A DNA stretch of 64,000 nucleotides from Streptomyces aculeolatus (GTDB lineage Bacteria; Actinomycetota; Actinomycetes; Streptomycetales; Streptomycetaceae). The notes below the pieces were generated by a model. That model did not search any database. It was not told the DNA's origin and saw nothing but the letters and a program-made list of their open reading frames with translations. A program made the position numbers and the translations under genes. This document shows, in pieces, positions 39,815 through 49,324 of the stretch (position 1 is its first letter; each line of letters begins with the position of its first letter). Where the stretch lies: contig NZ_JAINRD010000017.1 in NCBI RefSeq assembly GCF_020400605.1, positions 1-64,000 of the forward strand, read 5' to 3'.

Positions 39815-41608
39815 ATGCCAAGAGCTGGTGGGACACCGAAGCGACCCGACAACGGTCACATGCCGCAGGGCCGCCGTGTGATCGCCGGACGGTACCGGCT
39901 CCAGGAACTGCTCGGCACCGGTGGCATGGGCACGGTCTGGCGGGCCGAAGACGAACTCCTCGGCCGAGAAGTGGCGTTAAAGGAAATACGAGTCCCCCCG
40001 CAACTCGCCGAGGACGAACGCGAGCGTCTCCATGAACGCACTCGCCGCGAGGCTCGCAGCGCTGCCAGGATCACCCACCCGAACGTCGTCGTCGTGCACG
40101 ATGTAGTCGACGGCACGGCAGACACCGCCGCCCCGTCCGGCGTTGCAGACGGCCCGTCGCCGTGCATCATCATGGAATACGTCCGCTCCAGAACCCTTGC
40201 GGACGTGCTGAAGGAACAGGGGCCCCTGCCCCCGGCCGAAGCCGCCCGGATCGGCCACCAGATGACGGCCGCACTGCGCGCCGCGCACGCGGCGGGCGTG
40301 CTGCACCGCGACGTGAAACCGGGCAACGTCCTGCTCAGCGCGGACGGCCGGGTGGTGCTCACCGACTTCGGTATCGCCATGTCCAGCGGCGCATCCACCC
40401 TCACCAGGACCGGCGAGATCGTGGGTTCGGTCGGTTACCTCGCCCCCGAGCGGGTCCGCGGCCGGACCCAGGGCCCCGCTTCGGACCTGTGGTCACTTGG
40501 CGCGACCCTCTTCGAAGCGGTCGAAGGTCACAGCCCGTTCCGCCGCGACACCGCCATGGAGACGGTGTACGCGATCGCCGCCGACCCACTTCCACCGCTC
40601 ACCACGCGCGGCCCGGTGGCCGAACTGGTCGCCGAACTCCTGCGCAAGGAGCCGGATTCACGGCCCTCCGCCGCGGAGGCCGAACAGCGCCTGCGCGCCG
40701 CGGCCGCGGACGGGACGACGGCCGCTACCGTGCAGATTCCCGCGCCGGGTGCACACACCACGGGGCTGCCGGTCCCCTCCCAGGCGGAGGCCGCTGCGGT
40801 CTCCGACGCACCAGTGAGGCAGGCCGCCCCGGAAGAACGGCGGCCCGCCGCGCAACGGCACACCGGATCCGCGTCCTTGCCGCCGGCCGGGAGTGGCGCC
40901 GGTGCGGCCACCGCCGCCGGCACGCACACACGCCGACCCGCGCTGTACGCGGGACTGGCCCTCTTGCTCGCTGTGGCGGTCGCGGGCGGGGTCCTGACGT
41001 ATCTGCGTGCTCAGGACGGGGATTCGCACTCCGCGCCCGACGCATCTGCCCCCGGGGCGTCGCTCTCCCCCGGGGGGACGCAAGACCGCTCACCGGCCTC
41101 CTCCGACTCCGCGGGCACACCAGAGGGGTCGCAGAGCGACACCGCGTCCGCTCCGCCCGGCCCGCGGTACGAGATGGCCGAACCGCTCGGTCCCGGGCTG
41201 GCGATGCCCGTGCCCAAGGGCTGGCGACAGGGCTCGGAGGGAGGCGACGCACTGTACATAGACCCCACCGACACGGTGCGACTGCAGATCGGCGTGACCG
41301 ATTTCGAGGATGTCGGCCCGAAGGCCAACCTGGCACAGAACGAGGAGTCCTCTCAGGCGGAGGGAAAACTCCCCGGCTACGAGCGGATCCGTCTGGACGG
41401 TGTGGAGCACCGGGGACAGGCCGCGGCGGTCTGGGAGTTCACCTTCGCCGGCAAGGAGCGTCGCTTTCGCGCGATCAACTTCGGCTTCGACACCGCCGAC
41501 GGCCGCCACTTCGCCCTGTACCTGTCTGCCCCGGCGGACCGCTGGAACGACTACGTGGGCATCTACGAGACGGTCCGGGACGGCATCGACACCGGCGGCG
41601 GGACCTGA
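39815..41608 (+). CDS. Ser/Thr protein kinase (PASTA-less), membrane-anchored, TTA codon
   Basis: 597 residues from ATG 39815, 7 nt after CAGGAGG. The kinase domain spans about 22-290: glycine loop LLGTGGMGTV, catalytic Lys56 in REVALKEI, HRDVKPGNV (about 163), DFGIAM and the PERVRG activation segment. A linker with Pro/Ala leads to one membrane segment (LYAGLALLLAVAVAGGVLTY, about 377-396) and an external domain ending in a 150-residue fold seen in Streptomyces kinases (VPKGWRQGSEGGDALYIDPT). Leu55, beside the catalytic Lys, is a TTA codon (39977-39979), so translation should depend on bldA. Confidence 0.92.
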   Translation: MPRAGGTPKRPDNGHMPQGRRVIAGRYRLQELLGTGGMGTVWRAEDELLGREVALKEIRVPPQLAEDERERLHERTRREARSAARITHPNVVVVHDVVDGTADTAAPSGVADGPSPCIIMEYVRSRTLADVLKEQGPLPPAEAARIGHQMTAALRAAHAAGVLHRDVKPGNVLLSADGRVVLTDFGIAMSSGASTLTRTGEIVGSVGYLAPERVRGRTQGPASDLWSLGATLFEAVEGHSPFRRDTAMETVYAIAADPLPPLTTRGPVAELVAELLRKEPDSRPSAAEAEQRLRAAAADGTTAATVQIPAPGAHTTGLPVPSQAEAAAVSDAPVRQAAPEERRPAAQRHTGSASLPPAGSGAGAATAAGTHTRRPALYAGLALLLAVAVAGGVLTYLRAQDGDSHSAPDASAPGASLSPGGTQDRSPASSDSAGTPEGSQSDTASAPPGPRYEMAEPLGPGLAMPVPKGWRQGSEGGDALYIDPTDTVRLQIGVTDFEDVGPKANLAQNEESSQAEGKLPGYERIRLDGVEHRGQAAAVWEFTFAGKERRFRAINFGFDTADGRHFALYLSAPADRWNDYVGIYETVRDGIDTGGGT

Positions 41609-41674
41609 CATCCGCGGGACACGCACGGCGTGGATGCGGCGACCGCCATCGCGAATGCCTGGTGGCAGGCCGCT

Positions 41675-41701
41675 CCCCGGGCCTCGTGGCGGAGCCCGGG
41701 G
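41675..41701. terminator. Terminator between convergent kinase and MFS genes
   Basis: Perfect 8-bp stem CCCCGGGC/GCCCGGGG (41675-41682 with 41694-41701) around an 11-nt loop, placed between the two stop codons. Works in both directions in principle. Confidence 0.6.
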
Positions 41702-41731
41702 CCTCTTCGGCTCCGGGCTTCGGCCGTCTTA

Positions 41732-43303
41732 TCAGGTCGTCAGTACCTGCTTCTCCTCCTCCGGTTCCTCCTGCTCCTCCTCCCCCGTGATCGGCGGTAC
41801 CCGCCGCAGCAGTGCCGCCGCCACCGCCGCCGTCACCAGAGCCACCAGCGCACTTGCCGCCGCCGCCGTGTGCAGGCCCGCCGTGAAGGCGTCCCTCGCC
41901 GCTGCCGCCAGGGCCGCGGCGCGTTCGGGGCCGGGCAGGGCGGCTGCCGTGTCGAGGGCCGCGCCTACGGTGTCGCGGGCCTCTGCGGGGGCGTCGGAGG
42001 GCATCTCGTTGCGGTAGACCGCCGCCGCCAGGCTGCCGGTCACCGCGATGCCGAGCGCGAGGCCCAGGTCGTACGCCGTCTGGCCGGTCGCGGCGGCGGC
42101 GCCCGCCTTCGGCGGGGGTGCGCCGCCCACGGCGAGGGCCGTGCCCAGGACGCTGATCGGGGCGACGCCGAACATGACCACCGTCAGCCCCGTCGCCGTG
42201 GCGCCGACGCCCGTCACCGAAGTCAGCATCGCGTAGCCGGCGAGGGAGATCAGCAGGCCGGCCACCAGGACCCACGCCGGGCGGTACCGCCTCGCCAGAA
42301 CCGGTGTGAGCTGCGAGCCCGCCACCAGCCCGGCCGCGCCCGGCACCAGCCACAGCCCCGCCGCCAGCGGCGACAGTTCCGTCACCGCCTGGAGGTACTG
42401 CGGCACCAGGTACTCGACCCCGTTGAGCGCCGTCATGCCCAACAGGAGGGTGAGCAGTGCTCCGGTGAACTCCCGGCGGCGGAACAGCGCCAGGTCCAGC
42501 AGCGGGTCCGCCAGCCGGTTCTGCCGGCGTACGAAGGCGGCCACCGCCGCCGCGCCCGCCGCCGTGGACAGCCCGGCCGTCGGGCCCGGGCCGTGTTCCG
42601 CCGTGTGCTTGACCGCGTAGACCAGCGGCAGCACCGACGCCAGGAACAGCGCGACGCTCGGCAGGTCCAGGCGGCCGGGGTCCGGGTCGCGGTACTCCGG
42701 CAGCAGCAGCGGTGCGGCCGGCAGCACCGGCAGCATCACAGGCAGCCCGATCAGGAACACCGAGCCCCACCACCAGTGCTCCAGCAGTACGCCGCCGACG
42801 ATCGGCCCCGCCGCCAGGCCCGCGGACAGGGCCGTGACCCACATCGCGATGGCCGTCGCCCGCTGCCGCGGGTCGGCGAACATGTGGCTGATCAGGGAGA
42901 GGGTGGAGGGCAGTACGGCCGCGCCGGCCACTCCCAGTACGGCGCGGGCGCCGATCAGGGTCGCGGCGTTCGGCGCGTACGCCGCCACCACCGACGCGAC
43001 CATGAACCCGGCGGAACCCGCCAGCAGCAGCCTGCGGCGGCCGACGCGGTCGCCGAGCGTGCCCATGATCACGAGGGTGCCCGCGGTGAGGAACCCGTAG
43101 ATGTCGGTGATCCACAGTACTTCGGAGCCGCTGGGCTGCAGGTCGGCGGCGAGGTACGGGGTGGCGAGCCAGAGCACGCCCAGGTCGGCGGTCATCAGGG
43201 CGACCGGCACCAGCAGCAGCGCCAGGCCGAGCCACTGGCGGGCTCCGGCGCGCGGTGGGGGCGTGCGGCGGTCGGGGGTCAGGGTGTTGGCGTTCGTGCT
43301 CAT
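41732..43303 (-). CDS. MFS transporter, DHA2 type, 14 TMS
   Basis: 523 residues, ATG 43303 overlapping the stop of the quinone reductase gene (ATGA). DHA2 features: LMTADLGVLWLATPYLAADL in segment 1, motif A MGTLGDRVGRRRLLLAG, motif C ALSAGLAAGPIVGGVLLEHW. The tail after the last segment is acidic (EEEQEEPEEEKQVLTT). It is close to the SmvA/LfrA group that exports quaternary ammonium compounds and dyes. Cotranscription with a flavin-type quinone reductase suggests a common response to redox-active or quinone-like compounds. Confidence 0.92.
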   Translation of the reverse strand: MSTNANTLTPDRRTPPPRAGARQWLGLALLLVPVALMTADLGVLWLATPYLAADLQPSGSEVLWITDIYGFLTAGTLVIMGTLGDRVGRRRLLLAGSAGFMVASVVAAYAPNAATLIGARAVLGVAGAAVLPSTLSLISHMFADPRQRATAIAMWVTALSAGLAAGPIVGGVLLEHWWWGSVFLIGLPVMLPVLPAAPLLLPEYRDPDPGRLDLPSVALFLASVLPLVYAVKHTAEHGPGPTAGLSTAAGAAAVAAFVRRQNRLADPLLDLALFRRREFTGALLTLLLGMTALNGVEYLVPQYLQAVTELSPLAAGLWLVPGAAGLVAGSQLTPVLARRYRPAWVLVAGLLISLAGYAMLTSVTGVGATATGLTVVMFGVAPISVLGTALAVGGAPPPKAGAAAATGQTAYDLGLALGIAVTGSLAAAVYRNEMPSDAPAEARDTVGAALDTAAALPGPERAAALAAAARDAFTAGLHTAAAASALVALVTAAVAAALLRRVPPITGEEEQEEPEEEKQVLTT

Positions 43304-44010
43304 GAGGTGGCCTCCACGCGCGCGATTGCCGTGCCGCGCTGCGGTGTGTGCTGCTGGGGACGGGGCTGGGTGTGGTGCGGATCGCGCTGCCGGGTGTGGT
43401 GCCGTGGCCCGTTGCCCAGGACCTCCCGCCGGGCGGCCTCCGCCGCCGCCAGCGTCTCCCGCACCCGCGCGGGCCGTACGTGTACGGGCACGCCCGTCAG
43501 CTCCGTGCCGTGCAGCAGCCGCACCGCCGACGCGGTGATGCCGTTGTACTCGGAGATGCCGACCCGCAGTTGCGTGTCCAGCGCGGTGTCCAGGCCGTCG
43601 CGGGCGTACTCGGCGGCCGTGGCGCCCGCCAGCCCCAGCCACAGCATCCGCTTCGCGGCGAGCCGCGGGGTGCTGCGGCCGTAGGCGAAGCCGTAGTTCC
43701 AGACGCGGTCGATCCAGCCCTTGAGGATGGCCGGCGGCGCGTACCACCACACCGGGAAGACGACGAGGATGTCGTCGGCCGCGGCGATGCGGTCCATGTG
43801 GGCGTGGACCTCGGCGGAGTACCGCTTGTCGCGGTTCTCCCAGTCGGGTTCGTCCTCGGGGTACAGGCGCGGGTCGAAGCGTTCGGCGTACAGGTCCAGG
43901 ACGTCGACCGTGCCGCCGCCGTCCCGTATCCGGGCCTGCAGTCCGGCGGCGACCTGCGCGGTGAGGGAGTCGGAGCGCGGGTGGGCCACGACCAGGAGCG
44001 TGTGGGACAT
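43300..44010 (-). CDS. NAD(P)H:quinone oxidoreductase (flavodoxin-like, MdaB/KefF type)
   Basis: 236 residues, ATG 44010. The flavodoxin-like fold shows in TLLVVAHPRSDSLTAQVAAG (FMN phosphate loop), DVLDLYAERFDPRLYPEDE, DDILVVFPVWWYAPPAILKG and DRVWNYGFAYG. It should reduce quinones by two electrons with a bound flavin, avoiding semiquinones. The last 30 residues are a His/Gln/Pro-rich tail unlike relatives, perhaps disordered. Its stop overlaps the pump gene. Confidence 0.9.
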   Translation of the reverse strand: MSHTLLVVAHPRSDSLTAQVAAGLQARIRDGGGTVDVLDLYAERFDPRLYPEDEPDWENRDKRYSAEVHAHMDRIAAADDILVVFPVWWYAPPAILKGWIDRVWNYGFAYGRSTPRLAAKRMLWLGLAGATAAEYARDGLDTALDTQLRVGISEYNGITASAVRLLHGTELTGVPVHVRPARVRETLAAAEAARREVLGNGPRHHTRQRDPHHTQPRPQQHTPQRGTAIARVEATS

Positions 44011-44057
44011 GAGGTCTCTCCAGGAGTGTGCGCAACGGGAATACGCGGGGGGCGTGT

Positions 44058-44864
44058 TCAGATGCCGAGGCCCGAGCCGCCGCTGACGTCGATGTTCTGG
44101 CCGGTCACCCACCGGGCGTCCGCGGAGGCGAGGAAGGCGACCACGTCGGCCACGTCGTCGGGGCGCCCCACGCGGTCGAAGACGGAGAAGGCGGCGGCGT
44201 GGGCGCGGGCCCGGGGGTCGGCCAGCCAGGGGTGGATGTCGGTCTCGATGGTCCCCGGGGACACCGCGTTGACGGTGATGCCGCGGGAGCCGAGGGCCTG
44301 GGCGAGCGTCAGCGTCAGTACGTCGATCGCGCCCTTGGCGGCGGCGTACGCGACCATCGCGGGGAAGGCGGTCCTGGTGACGCCCGACGAGATGTTGACG
44401 ATCCTGCCCCCGTCGCGGAGGCGCTCCAGGCCCTGCTGGATGAGGAAGAACGGGGCCTTGGCGTTGACCGCGAACACCTCGTCGAAACCGGCCTCGGAGA
44501 CCTGGTGGATCTCGCCCGGGCCGCTGACGCCGGCGTTGTTGACGAGGATGTCGAGGCCGTCCGCGTGGGCGTCGAACTCCCGCCACAGCGCGGCCGCGTC
44601 GCCCGGGCGGCCCAGCTCGGTGCCGAAGGCGAAGGCGGTGCCGCCGGCCGCCTCGATGGTGCGGACGGTCTCCTTGGCCGCCACGTCGTTGGTCGCGTAG
44701 TGCACGCCGACGCGGGCGCCCTCGGCCGCCAGGCGCTCGGCGATGGCGCGGCCGATGCCGCGGCTGCCGCCGGTGACGAGGGCGGTCCTGCCGGTGAGGC
44801 GGTGGGGCACGGGGGCGGGGGCGGCCTTGGTGGCCGTGGTCGCCGGGTGGGTGTGGGCGGACAT
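44058..44864 (-). CDS. SDR-family oxidoreductase
   Basis: 268 residues, ATG 44864. Classical SDR: the cofactor motif TGGSRGIGRAIAERLAAEG, NNAG in ILVNNAGVSGPG, the catalytic Ser in IVNISSGVTRTAFPA, and YAAAKGA (Tyr and Lys). It begins the leftward set that continues with the quinone reductase and the pump after a 47-bp gap. Position 3 of the cofactor loop suggests NADP use (Arg after GS), which is weak evidence. Divergent from the second AfsR-like gene. Confidence 0.93.
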   Translation of the reverse strand: MSAHTHPATTATKAAPAPVPHRLTGRTALVTGGSRGIGRAIAERLAAEGARVGVHYATNDVAAKETVRTIEAAGGTAFAFGTELGRPGDAAALWREFDAHADGLDILVNNAGVSGPGEIHQVSEAGFDEVFAVNAKAPFFLIQQGLERLRDGGRIVNISSGVTRTAFPAMVAYAAAKGAIDVLTLTLAQALGSRGITVNAVSPGTIETDIHPWLADPRARAHAAAFSVFDRVGRPDDVADVVAFLASADARWVTGQNIDVSGGSGLGI

Positions 44865-45098
44865 GTGCGGCTCCTCGTTCGCGGTCCTGCCGGCCGGGGG
44901 TTCCTCGTCCGGTGCATCTCACTGTCCGGGGCACCGCATCGGATCCGGCTCGGGTCCTGTTCGGACCGGGCCCGGGGGGTGTGCGGGGCCGGGCGGGCCG
45001 GGTGTGCGGGCCCGTCTCCCCGGGCGGCCCTCCCGGTCCCCCGGGGCGGCCCCTCCCGGGCTCCGAGGCAGGTCGGGGGCGGTGTCGGCGGCCTGGGT

Positions 45099-45104
45099 TA
45101 CCGT
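45099..45104 (+). promoter_or_regulatory. -10 element of the second AfsR-like gene
   Basis: TACCGT exactly 7 nt before the ATG at 45112, implying a leaderless mRNA. No good -35 hexamer was seen. The 247-bp gap to the divergent SDR gene shows no further recognisable site. Confidence 0.6.
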
Positions 45105-45111
45105 GATCGGC

Positions 45112-48100
45112 ATGCGATTCGGGGTGCTGGGCGAGACGGCGGTGTGGACCGACGCCGGCGTGCCCGTGCGCGTACCGGAGCTGAAGGTGCGCGCCCTCCT
45201 CGCCTCCCTCCTGGCGCACGCCGGGCAGCCGGTCGCGACGTCGCGGCTGATCGACGACCTGTGGGGCGACGAGCCGCCCGGGAACCCGGCCCGGTCGCTC
45301 CAGGCGAAGGTCTCGCAGCTGCGGGCCGTGCTGGAGGCCGCGGAGCCCGGCGGGCGGGACCTGGTCGCCACGCGCGCCCCGGGGTATCAGCTCGTCCTTG
45401 CCGCCGACGCGCCGGATGCCCTGAACGACCCGGACGCCCTGGACTCCCGGCGGTTCGCGCGGCTGGCCGCCCGTGCCCGTACGGCACCGGACGCCGCCGG
45501 GCGGATCGCCCTGCTGGACGAGGCCCTGGCACTGTGGCGCGGGCCCGCCTTCGCGGACTTCGCCGGGGAGCCGTTCGCGCAGCCGGCGGTGGCGCGGCTG
45601 GCGGACGAGCGGCTGGCCGCGGCGGAGGCGCGGGCCGCGGCGCGGCTGGAGCTGGGTGAGCACGCCGAGGTGGTGGGCGAGCTGGCCGAGTTGGTGGCGC
45701 AGCATCCGCTGCGGGAGCAGTTGCGCGCCGTGTATCTGCGGGCGCTGTACGGGGCGGGCCGCCAGAGCGAGGCCCTCGCGGGGTACGAGGACCTGCGCGC
45801 CCGCCTCGCCGACGAGCTGGGGCTCGACCCCGGCCCGGCGCTCGCCGCGCTGCACGGGGCGATGCTCCGGCAGGACGCGGAGCTGGACGCACCGGCCGCC
45901 GCCGCGCGCAGGCCCGCGGCGGCCCCGGCGCGGACGAACCTCATCGCTCCCCCGCTGGGCGACCTCGTCGGACGGGACGAGGACGTCGGGGAGGTGGCGG
46001 GGCTGCTGGCGGAGCGGCGGCTCGTCACGCTCACGGGGCCGGGCGGGGTCGGCAAGACGCGGCTCGCGCTGGCGGTGATGGAGAAGCTGCGCGGGACGTA
46101 TCCGGACGGCGAGTGGCTGGTGGAGCTGGCCGGCGCGGAGGGCGGGCCGGCGGGCGCGGGCGGCCGGCCGGTCCGTACGGAAGACGGGCGGGTCCGTACG
46201 GCGGACGGGCGGGTCCGTGCGGGAGACGCGCCGGCCCGTGCGCACGGGCGGCTGGCCGAGACCGCCGCCGCCGCGCTCGGGCTGCGCGACGACGGCACGT
46301 GGGGCCGGCGCCCCGCGGGCGAGGCGGATCCCGGTACGGCGGGGCGGCTGGCCGGGGCGCTCGCCGGCCGCCGGATGCTGCTCGTACTGGACAACTGCGA
46401 GCATGTCGTCGACGAGGCCGCCGAATTGGTGGAGCTGCTGCTGCGCAGCGTGCCCGGCCTGACCGTGCTGACGACGAGCCAGGAGGCGCTGGCGCTCGCC
46501 GGGGAGACGCTGTGGGCGGTGCCGCCCCTCGCCCCGGACAGCGCGCGCGAGCTGTTCACGGCGCGCGCCGCCGCGTCCGCGCCCGGGTTCACGCTCGACG
46601 CGGCGGGCAGGGCGGCGGTGGAGGCCATCTGCCGCCGGCTGGACGGCATCCCGCTGGCGCTGGAGCTGGCGGCGACGCGCGTACGCGCGTTGGGCGTCCA
46701 CCAGTTGTTGCAGCGCCTCGACGACCGCTTCCGGCTGCTGTCCGCGGGCCAGCGCGGTGCTCCGGCGCGGCAGCAGACGCTCCGGGCGGTGATCGACTGG
46801 AGCTGGGAGCTGCTGACCGCACCGGAGCGGGCGGTGCTGCGGCGGCTCGCCGCGCACGCGGAGGGCTGCACGCTGGAGGCCGCGGAAGCGGTGTGCGCGG
46901 GCGGCGGGGTGGCGGCGCAGGACGTGCTGGGGATCATGGCGCGGCTGGTCGACCGCTCGCTGGTGGTCGCGGCGCCGGACGGCTCGCGCTACCGGCTGCT
47001 GGAGTCGGTCGCCGCCTACTGCCTGGAGCGGCTGGACGAGGCGGGCGAGCGGGAGTCCGTACAGGCACGGCACCTGGAGTGGTACGCGGGCCTGGCCGCG
47101 CGCGCGGACCCGCAGTTGCGCGGGGCGGCGCAACTGGCCTGGCTGGAGCGGCTGGACGCGGAGAGCGCGAACCTGCGTACGGCGCTGGCCACGGCGGCGC
47201 GCCGGGGCAGCGCGCCGGATGCGCTGCGGCTGGTGGACGCGCTGGGGTGGTACTGGGTGCTGCGCGGTCGCCTCGCCGAGGCGCTGCGCTCGGCGACGGA
47301 CGCGCTGGCGCTGCCGGCAGGCGGCGGGAGCGACGCGCGCGGCCCGGGCGCCCCGGGCGACTCCGGCGACTCCGGCGAAGCGGCGCTGCGGGCGCGGGTG
47401 GACGTGTGGCGGACGGGGTTCGCGATCCTGACGGGGGACGGGACGGAGCGTACGGCGCGGATCGCGGCGGCCGTCCGGGCGTACGAGAGGAGCCGCGCGC
47501 GGCGCGAGACCCGCGGTGGCGCGGAGGGGGACGACGGCATGTCGGGCTGGCGGGGCCCGGCGTGGGCGGGGTGGTTCCTGGGGCACACGCTGTGCGGTAC
47601 GGGGAGCATGGCCGAGGGCGAGGAGTTGACGGGCCGTGCCCTCGCCGCCTTCCGGGAGCAGGGCGACGGCTGGGGCGAGGCGGCGGCTCTCGGGGACCGG
47701 GCGGTGCAGCGGCTGCTGAAGGGCGACCTGGCCGCGGCGGCGGGTGCGGCGGAGCGCAGCGCGGAGTTGTTCGGGGGCGTGGGCGACGCGTGTTCCCAGC
47801 TGTGGACGGTGTACCCGCTGGCCTCGCTCGCGGAGATCCACGGCGACTACGCCCGCGCAACGGAGCTGTGGCGCGACGGACTCGACGTCGCCCGCCGCTT
47901 CGGCGCGTCACCGCAGGCGGTGGACCTGCTGGCGGGCCTGGGCCGGGCCGCGCTGCTCGCGGACGACCTGGCGGCGTCGTACGACCACCACGAAGGAGCG
48001 CGGCGCGCGGCGGCCGACATCGGCTTCCGCGCCGGTGAGATCAACGCCCGCCTGGGGCTGGCGCTCACGGCCCGCCGGGACGGCCGGCTGGACGCGGCGG

Positions 48101-48552
48101 AGTCGCATCTGCGCGCCGTGCTCGACTGGCACCGCGAGGTCGGCCTGAACGGCGCCAACGCTCTGGTCCTCGCCGAGTTGGGCTTCGTGGCCGAGCTGCG
48201 CGGCGACGCGCCGCGGGCCCGCGCCCTCCAGCAGGAGGGCTACGAGACGGCCCTGACGACGGGCGACCCGCGCGCGCTGGCCCTGTCCCTGGAGGGCCTG
48301 TCCGCGGCCCGCACCCTGACGGACACCCCGGCCGCCCTGCGGGAGGCGGCCCTGCTCCTGGGCGCCGCGGCGGCAGCCCGCCGCGCCACGGGCGCGCCGC
48401 TGCCGCCGGCGGAACGGGGGGATGTGGACCGGACGGCGGACCGGATCCGCGCGGGCCTGGGGGCGGCGGAGGCCGAGGAGGCACTGCGGCGCGGGGAGGA
48501 ACTGACACCGCAGGAGGCCGCGGCGGGCGGACGGGTCGAAGCGGGCGGCTAG
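45112..48552 (+). CDS. AfsR/SARP-type regulator: wHTH-BTAD-NB-ARC-TPR
   Basis: 1146 residues, ATG 45112 (MRFGVLGETAVWTDAGVPVR). Winged helix (about 1-90, SRLIDDLWGDEPPGNPARSL), BTAD (about 95-250, LAGYEDLRARLADELGLDPG), NTPase with P-loop TLTGPGGVGKTRLAL (about 304-318) and VLDNCEHVVDEAA, then TPR-like helices (about 620-1120). An Arg/Asp/Gly-rich insert after the P-loop (about 340-385) has repeats of the type RTxDGRVR. It stands divergent to the SDR-quinone reductase-MFS set and is its most likely regulator. The sensor part implies a bound nucleotide or small ligand. Confidence 0.92.
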   Translation: MRFGVLGETAVWTDAGVPVRVPELKVRALLASLLAHAGQPVATSRLIDDLWGDEPPGNPARSLQAKVSQLRAVLEAAEPGGRDLVATRAPGYQLVLAADAPDALNDPDALDSRRFARLAARARTAPDAAGRIALLDEALALWRGPAFADFAGEPFAQPAVARLADERLAAAEARAAARLELGEHAEVVGELAELVAQHPLREQLRAVYLRALYGAGRQSEALAGYEDLRARLADELGLDPGPALAALHGAMLRQDAELDAPAAAARRPAAAPARTNLIAPPLGDLVGRDEDVGEVAGLLAERRLVTLTGPGGVGKTRLALAVMEKLRGTYPDGEWLVELAGAEGGPAGAGGRPVRTEDGRVRTADGRVRAGDAPARAHGRLAETAAAALGLRDDGTWGRRPAGEADPGTAGRLAGALAGRRMLLVLDNCEHVVDEAAELVELLLRSVPGLTVLTTSQEALALAGETLWAVPPLAPDSARELFTARAAASAPGFTLDAAGRAAVEAICRRLDGIPLALELAATRVRALGVHQLLQRLDDRFRLLSAGQRGAPARQQTLRAVIDWSWELLTAPERAVLRRLAAHAEGCTLEAAEAVCAGGGVAAQDVLGIMARLVDRSLVVAAPDGSRYRLLESVAAYCLERLDEAGERESVQARHLEWYAGLAARADPQLRGAAQLAWLERLDAESANLRTALATAARRGSAPDALRLVDALGWYWVLRGRLAEALRSATDALALPAGGGSDARGPGAPGDSGDSGEAALRARVDVWRTGFAILTGDGTERTARIAAAVRAYERSRARRETRGGAEGDDGMSGWRGPAWAGWFLGHTLCGTGSMAEGEELTGRALAAFREQGDGWGEAAALGDRAVQRLLKGDLAAAAGAAERSAELFGGVGDACSQLWTVYPLASLAEIHGDYARATELWRDGLDVARRFGASPQAVDLLAGLGRAALLADDLAASYDHHEGARRAAADIGFRAGEINARLGLALTARRDGRLDAAESHLRAVLDWHREVGLNGANALVLAELGFVAELRGDAPRARALQQEGYETALTTGDPRALALSLEGLSAARTLTDTPAALREAALLLGAAAAARRATGAPLPPAERGDVDRTADRIRAGLGAAEAEEALRRGEELTPQEAAAGGRVEAGG

Positions 48553-48641
48553 AGCGCGGTCAGAGCGCTTCTTCCGGATCCTGGTCTGGGCGGACACCGC
48601 CATTCCCACCTTGTCGGACAGATGCCCCCCTGGGAAGGGCC

Positions 48642-49238
48642 CTAGTCCAGCCCCTCCCGCATCCGCCAGCCGCCGCCGGCCACACCCCAACCGGTGACTT
48701 CGGGCCGGACCGGAGGGAGCGCCCAGGGCTCCAGGGTTCCCTCGCAAAGCTCCGCCAGGAACTGGACCACTCCGCCCTCGTAGTGCCACCAGGGGCTGTT
48801 GCGGGAGCAGATGGTGACCGGCCACTGCTCGGGGTCGTCCCCGAGGACGCTCCAGAAGAAGCTGTCGCCCTCCTTCGAGTCCCCCCAGGACATCAGGTGC
48901 GTCGAGGTGAGCGCCGCCGGTCGCAGGTCGGTGGGGTACTCGGAGTCCGTGTCTTCCTTGACCTTCGCTTCGACCCAGTCGCCTTCCTCCCCCGGCCATG
49001 GAGTGAAGACGCCCAGGAAGTCGTCCAGTTCGAAGGCCGGATACCACTCGGCGAGCGTCTTGAAGTCGGACGGCAGTGCCGTTCCGATTCCTTCCTCGAC
49101 CGCCCGCCAGTCGAACACGGCCGGTTCCCGCCGGCGGAGTTCCACCAGCCCGGGGACAACGCGCTCCAGTACGGCGATCGCCTCGTCGCAGTCGAGGATC
49201 CTGCGCGCCGGTCTCTGGGTTCCCATGAGCTCTGCCAC
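48642..49238 (-). CDS. SMI1/KNR4 (SUKH)-type protein
   Basis: 198 residues if GTG 49238 is the start; ATG 49226 is equally possible, neither has a clear ribosome site. The fold signature is in VEEGIGTALPSDFKTLAEWY, then FLGVFTPWPG, the tryptophan-rich SPWWHYEGGVVQFLAELCEG and the final EVTGWGVAGGG. SUKH proteins are mostly immunity proteins against polymorphic nuclease or deaminase toxins. No toxin gene is next to it here; the neighbours are a regulator and an SDR gene, so it appears to be an orphan immunity gene. Confidence 0.78.
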   Translation of the reverse strand: MAELMGTQRPARRILDCDEAIAVLERVVPGLVELRRREPAVFDWRAVEEGIGTALPSDFKTLAEWYPAFELDDFLGVFTPWPGEEGDWVEAKVKEDTDSEYPTDLRPAALTSTHLMSWGDSKEGDSFFWSVLGDDPEQWPVTICSRNSPWWHYEGGVVQFLAELCEGTLEPWALPPVRPEVTGWGVAGGGWRMREGLD

Positions 49239-49324
49239 GGACGCAGCCTGCCAGACAGGTCGGACAATGCCGGCGCCGACCGCGGGGGTTCGCCGGATTC
49301 GATGTCCGATGCGGCACCTTGGCC

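Noticed and set aside
43300..47841. A 1513-codon open frame on the minus strand running through the second AfsR-like gene
   Set aside because: Only its end (43300-44010) shows protein-family motifs; the rest is antisense of a clear regulator gene and is open because of the high third-position GC.
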